Source: Spirochaetales bacterium
Lineage (GTDB): Bacteria > Spirochaetota > Spirochaetia > Treponematales > Treponemataceae
NCBI GenBank assembly: GCA_016929605.1
Contig: JAFGIM010000075.1
Coordinates: forward strand, 1-33,791
Reading direction: 5' to 3'
DNA: 33,791 nt
Below, in pieces: positions 33,194-33,791 of this stretch. Below the pieces are notes generated by a model that was not told where the DNA came from, searched no databases, and saw only the letters and a list, made by a program, of their open reading frames with translations. The position numbers and the translations under genes are program-made. Position 1 is the stretch's first letter. Every line of letters starts with the position of its first letter.

Positions 33194-33242
33194 TACTTGA
33201 ATTTATTTGATTCATAATGCCGTATTAAGGAGGAAACAGACA

Positions 33243-33791
33243 ATGACACGATCGCGCCTTGGTCAAGCATTTCTGACAGCCTTAGTGCTTTTCCTCACGG
33301 CCTGTTCTACCGGCATTGGCTCCTCCGACGAAGACAGCTCCCGAAAAATCGAAGTCTACGGAAACCTGTATATCCCTATTCCTTCGGACTTTTTATTTGT
33401 ATCCGAGCTAACCGATTCAGAACAGCGAATCAAGGGACTTACTGGAGACATTCTTATTACGGTTGGATCCCAGGAGCTTATCATTCCAGCCGGTAAAACC
33501 TACCTCAAAGATTCCCAAACACTTGCAGCCCCTCTTCCTGCAAACCTGACCATTGACTTTTACGGAGTAGCGGTAATTACCTGTATGTCCCGTTTGTCTA
33601 CAGACAATAAAACCCTCTCCTTTGCGGGATACCTGCTTACCTCTATCGATAAAAACGCTAAAACGCTGGACCTTAACAATATTGACCTGGATGGCGACAA
33701 GATAATCAGTACCCAGGAGAAATCAAGTCCCCAATTTATTCCTGCAGTAAAAAGCAACGGATATACCGCAGACGCCCTTGCCTCTATTTCA
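33243..33791 (+). CDS. Lipoprotein of unknown function with EF-hand-like loop (runs off right edge)
   Basis: 183 codons are open to the window end with no stop. Residues 1-20 are a lipoprotein signal peptide ending in the lipobox LTAC, with C21 as the lipidated residue. AAGGAGG lies eight bases before ATG 33243. The mature part is beta-rich by composition (NLYIPIPSDFLFVSEL, GDILITVGSQELIIPAG). DLDGDKIISTQE at 148-159 fits the 12-residue EF-hand/dockerin calcium loop, with acidic residues at 1, 3, 5 and 12. I do not recognise the family. It is likely attached to the outer or inner membrane. It is divergent from ddl and has its own promoter. Confidence 0.82.
   Translation, partial: MTRSRLGQAFLTALVLFLTACSTGIGSSDEDSSRKIEVYGNLYIPIPSDFLFVSELTDSEQRIKGLTGDILITVGSQELIIPAGKTYLKDSQTLAAPLPANLTIDFYGVAVITCMSRLSTDNKTLSFAGYLLTSIDKNAKTLDLNNIDLDGDKIISTQEKSSPQFIPAVKSNGYTADALASIS

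Overview
The window looks like a chromosomal segment of a spirochaete, most probably Treponema-like, with roughly balanced base composition. This is inferred from the gene set (perR-rbr, glgP-glgX, AddAB, a ThiBPQ thiamine importer, RNase Y) and the many outer-membrane or secreted proteins; no rRNA or other species marker is present. I can support 19 protein genes (two run off the window ends), 2 tRNA genes, 1 cobalamin riboswitch and a set of promoters and terminators.

Left end (1-877): the N-terminal two thirds of a tyrosine recombinase reads off the left edge and lies just downstream of a tRNA-Ile2(CAU) gene. This is the usual layout of an integrative element inserted at a tRNA 3' end. The 124 bases between them are full of inverted and direct repeats, one of which buries the integrase start codon.

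950-3302: a perR-rubrerythrin peroxide-defence unit with a palindromic operator at the perR promoter. It is convergent with a diguanylate cyclase-PilZ protein, and they share a bidirectional terminator.

3309-5933: a copper unit, copA followed by csoR, with a GC-rich palindromic operator at the copA promoter. 5953-8801: a cobalamin riboswitch controlling a BtuB-like TonB-dependent receptor and an overlapping TonB. The 3' end of tonB also serves, on the other strand, as the terminator and 3' end of a tRNA-Arg(CCU) gene.

8912-16537 (all minus strand): a polyprenyl-phosphate translocase (DUF368/PopT), NADP-type glutamate dehydrogenase, a secreted protein of unknown function, glycogen phosphorylase and glycogen debranching enzyme. 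16600-24062 (plus): a three-gene unit of a multidomain signalling ATPase (receiver-like domain, HATPase, cyclic-nucleotide-binding domain) and the AddB and AddA recombination nuclease-helicase subunits. An adenosine-deaminase-family gene follows from its own extended -10 promoter.

25090-33127 (minus): mnmG, the thiBPQ thiamine importer, RNase Y and D-Ala-D-Ala ligase. A divergent lipoprotein gene with an EF-hand-like loop runs off the right edge. A recurring feature is genes without a Shine-Dalgarno sequence whose best promoter -10 lies only 8 to 14 bases before the start codon (perR, mnmG, glgX, possibly popT and ddl), which suggests leaderless or near-leaderless mRNAs.
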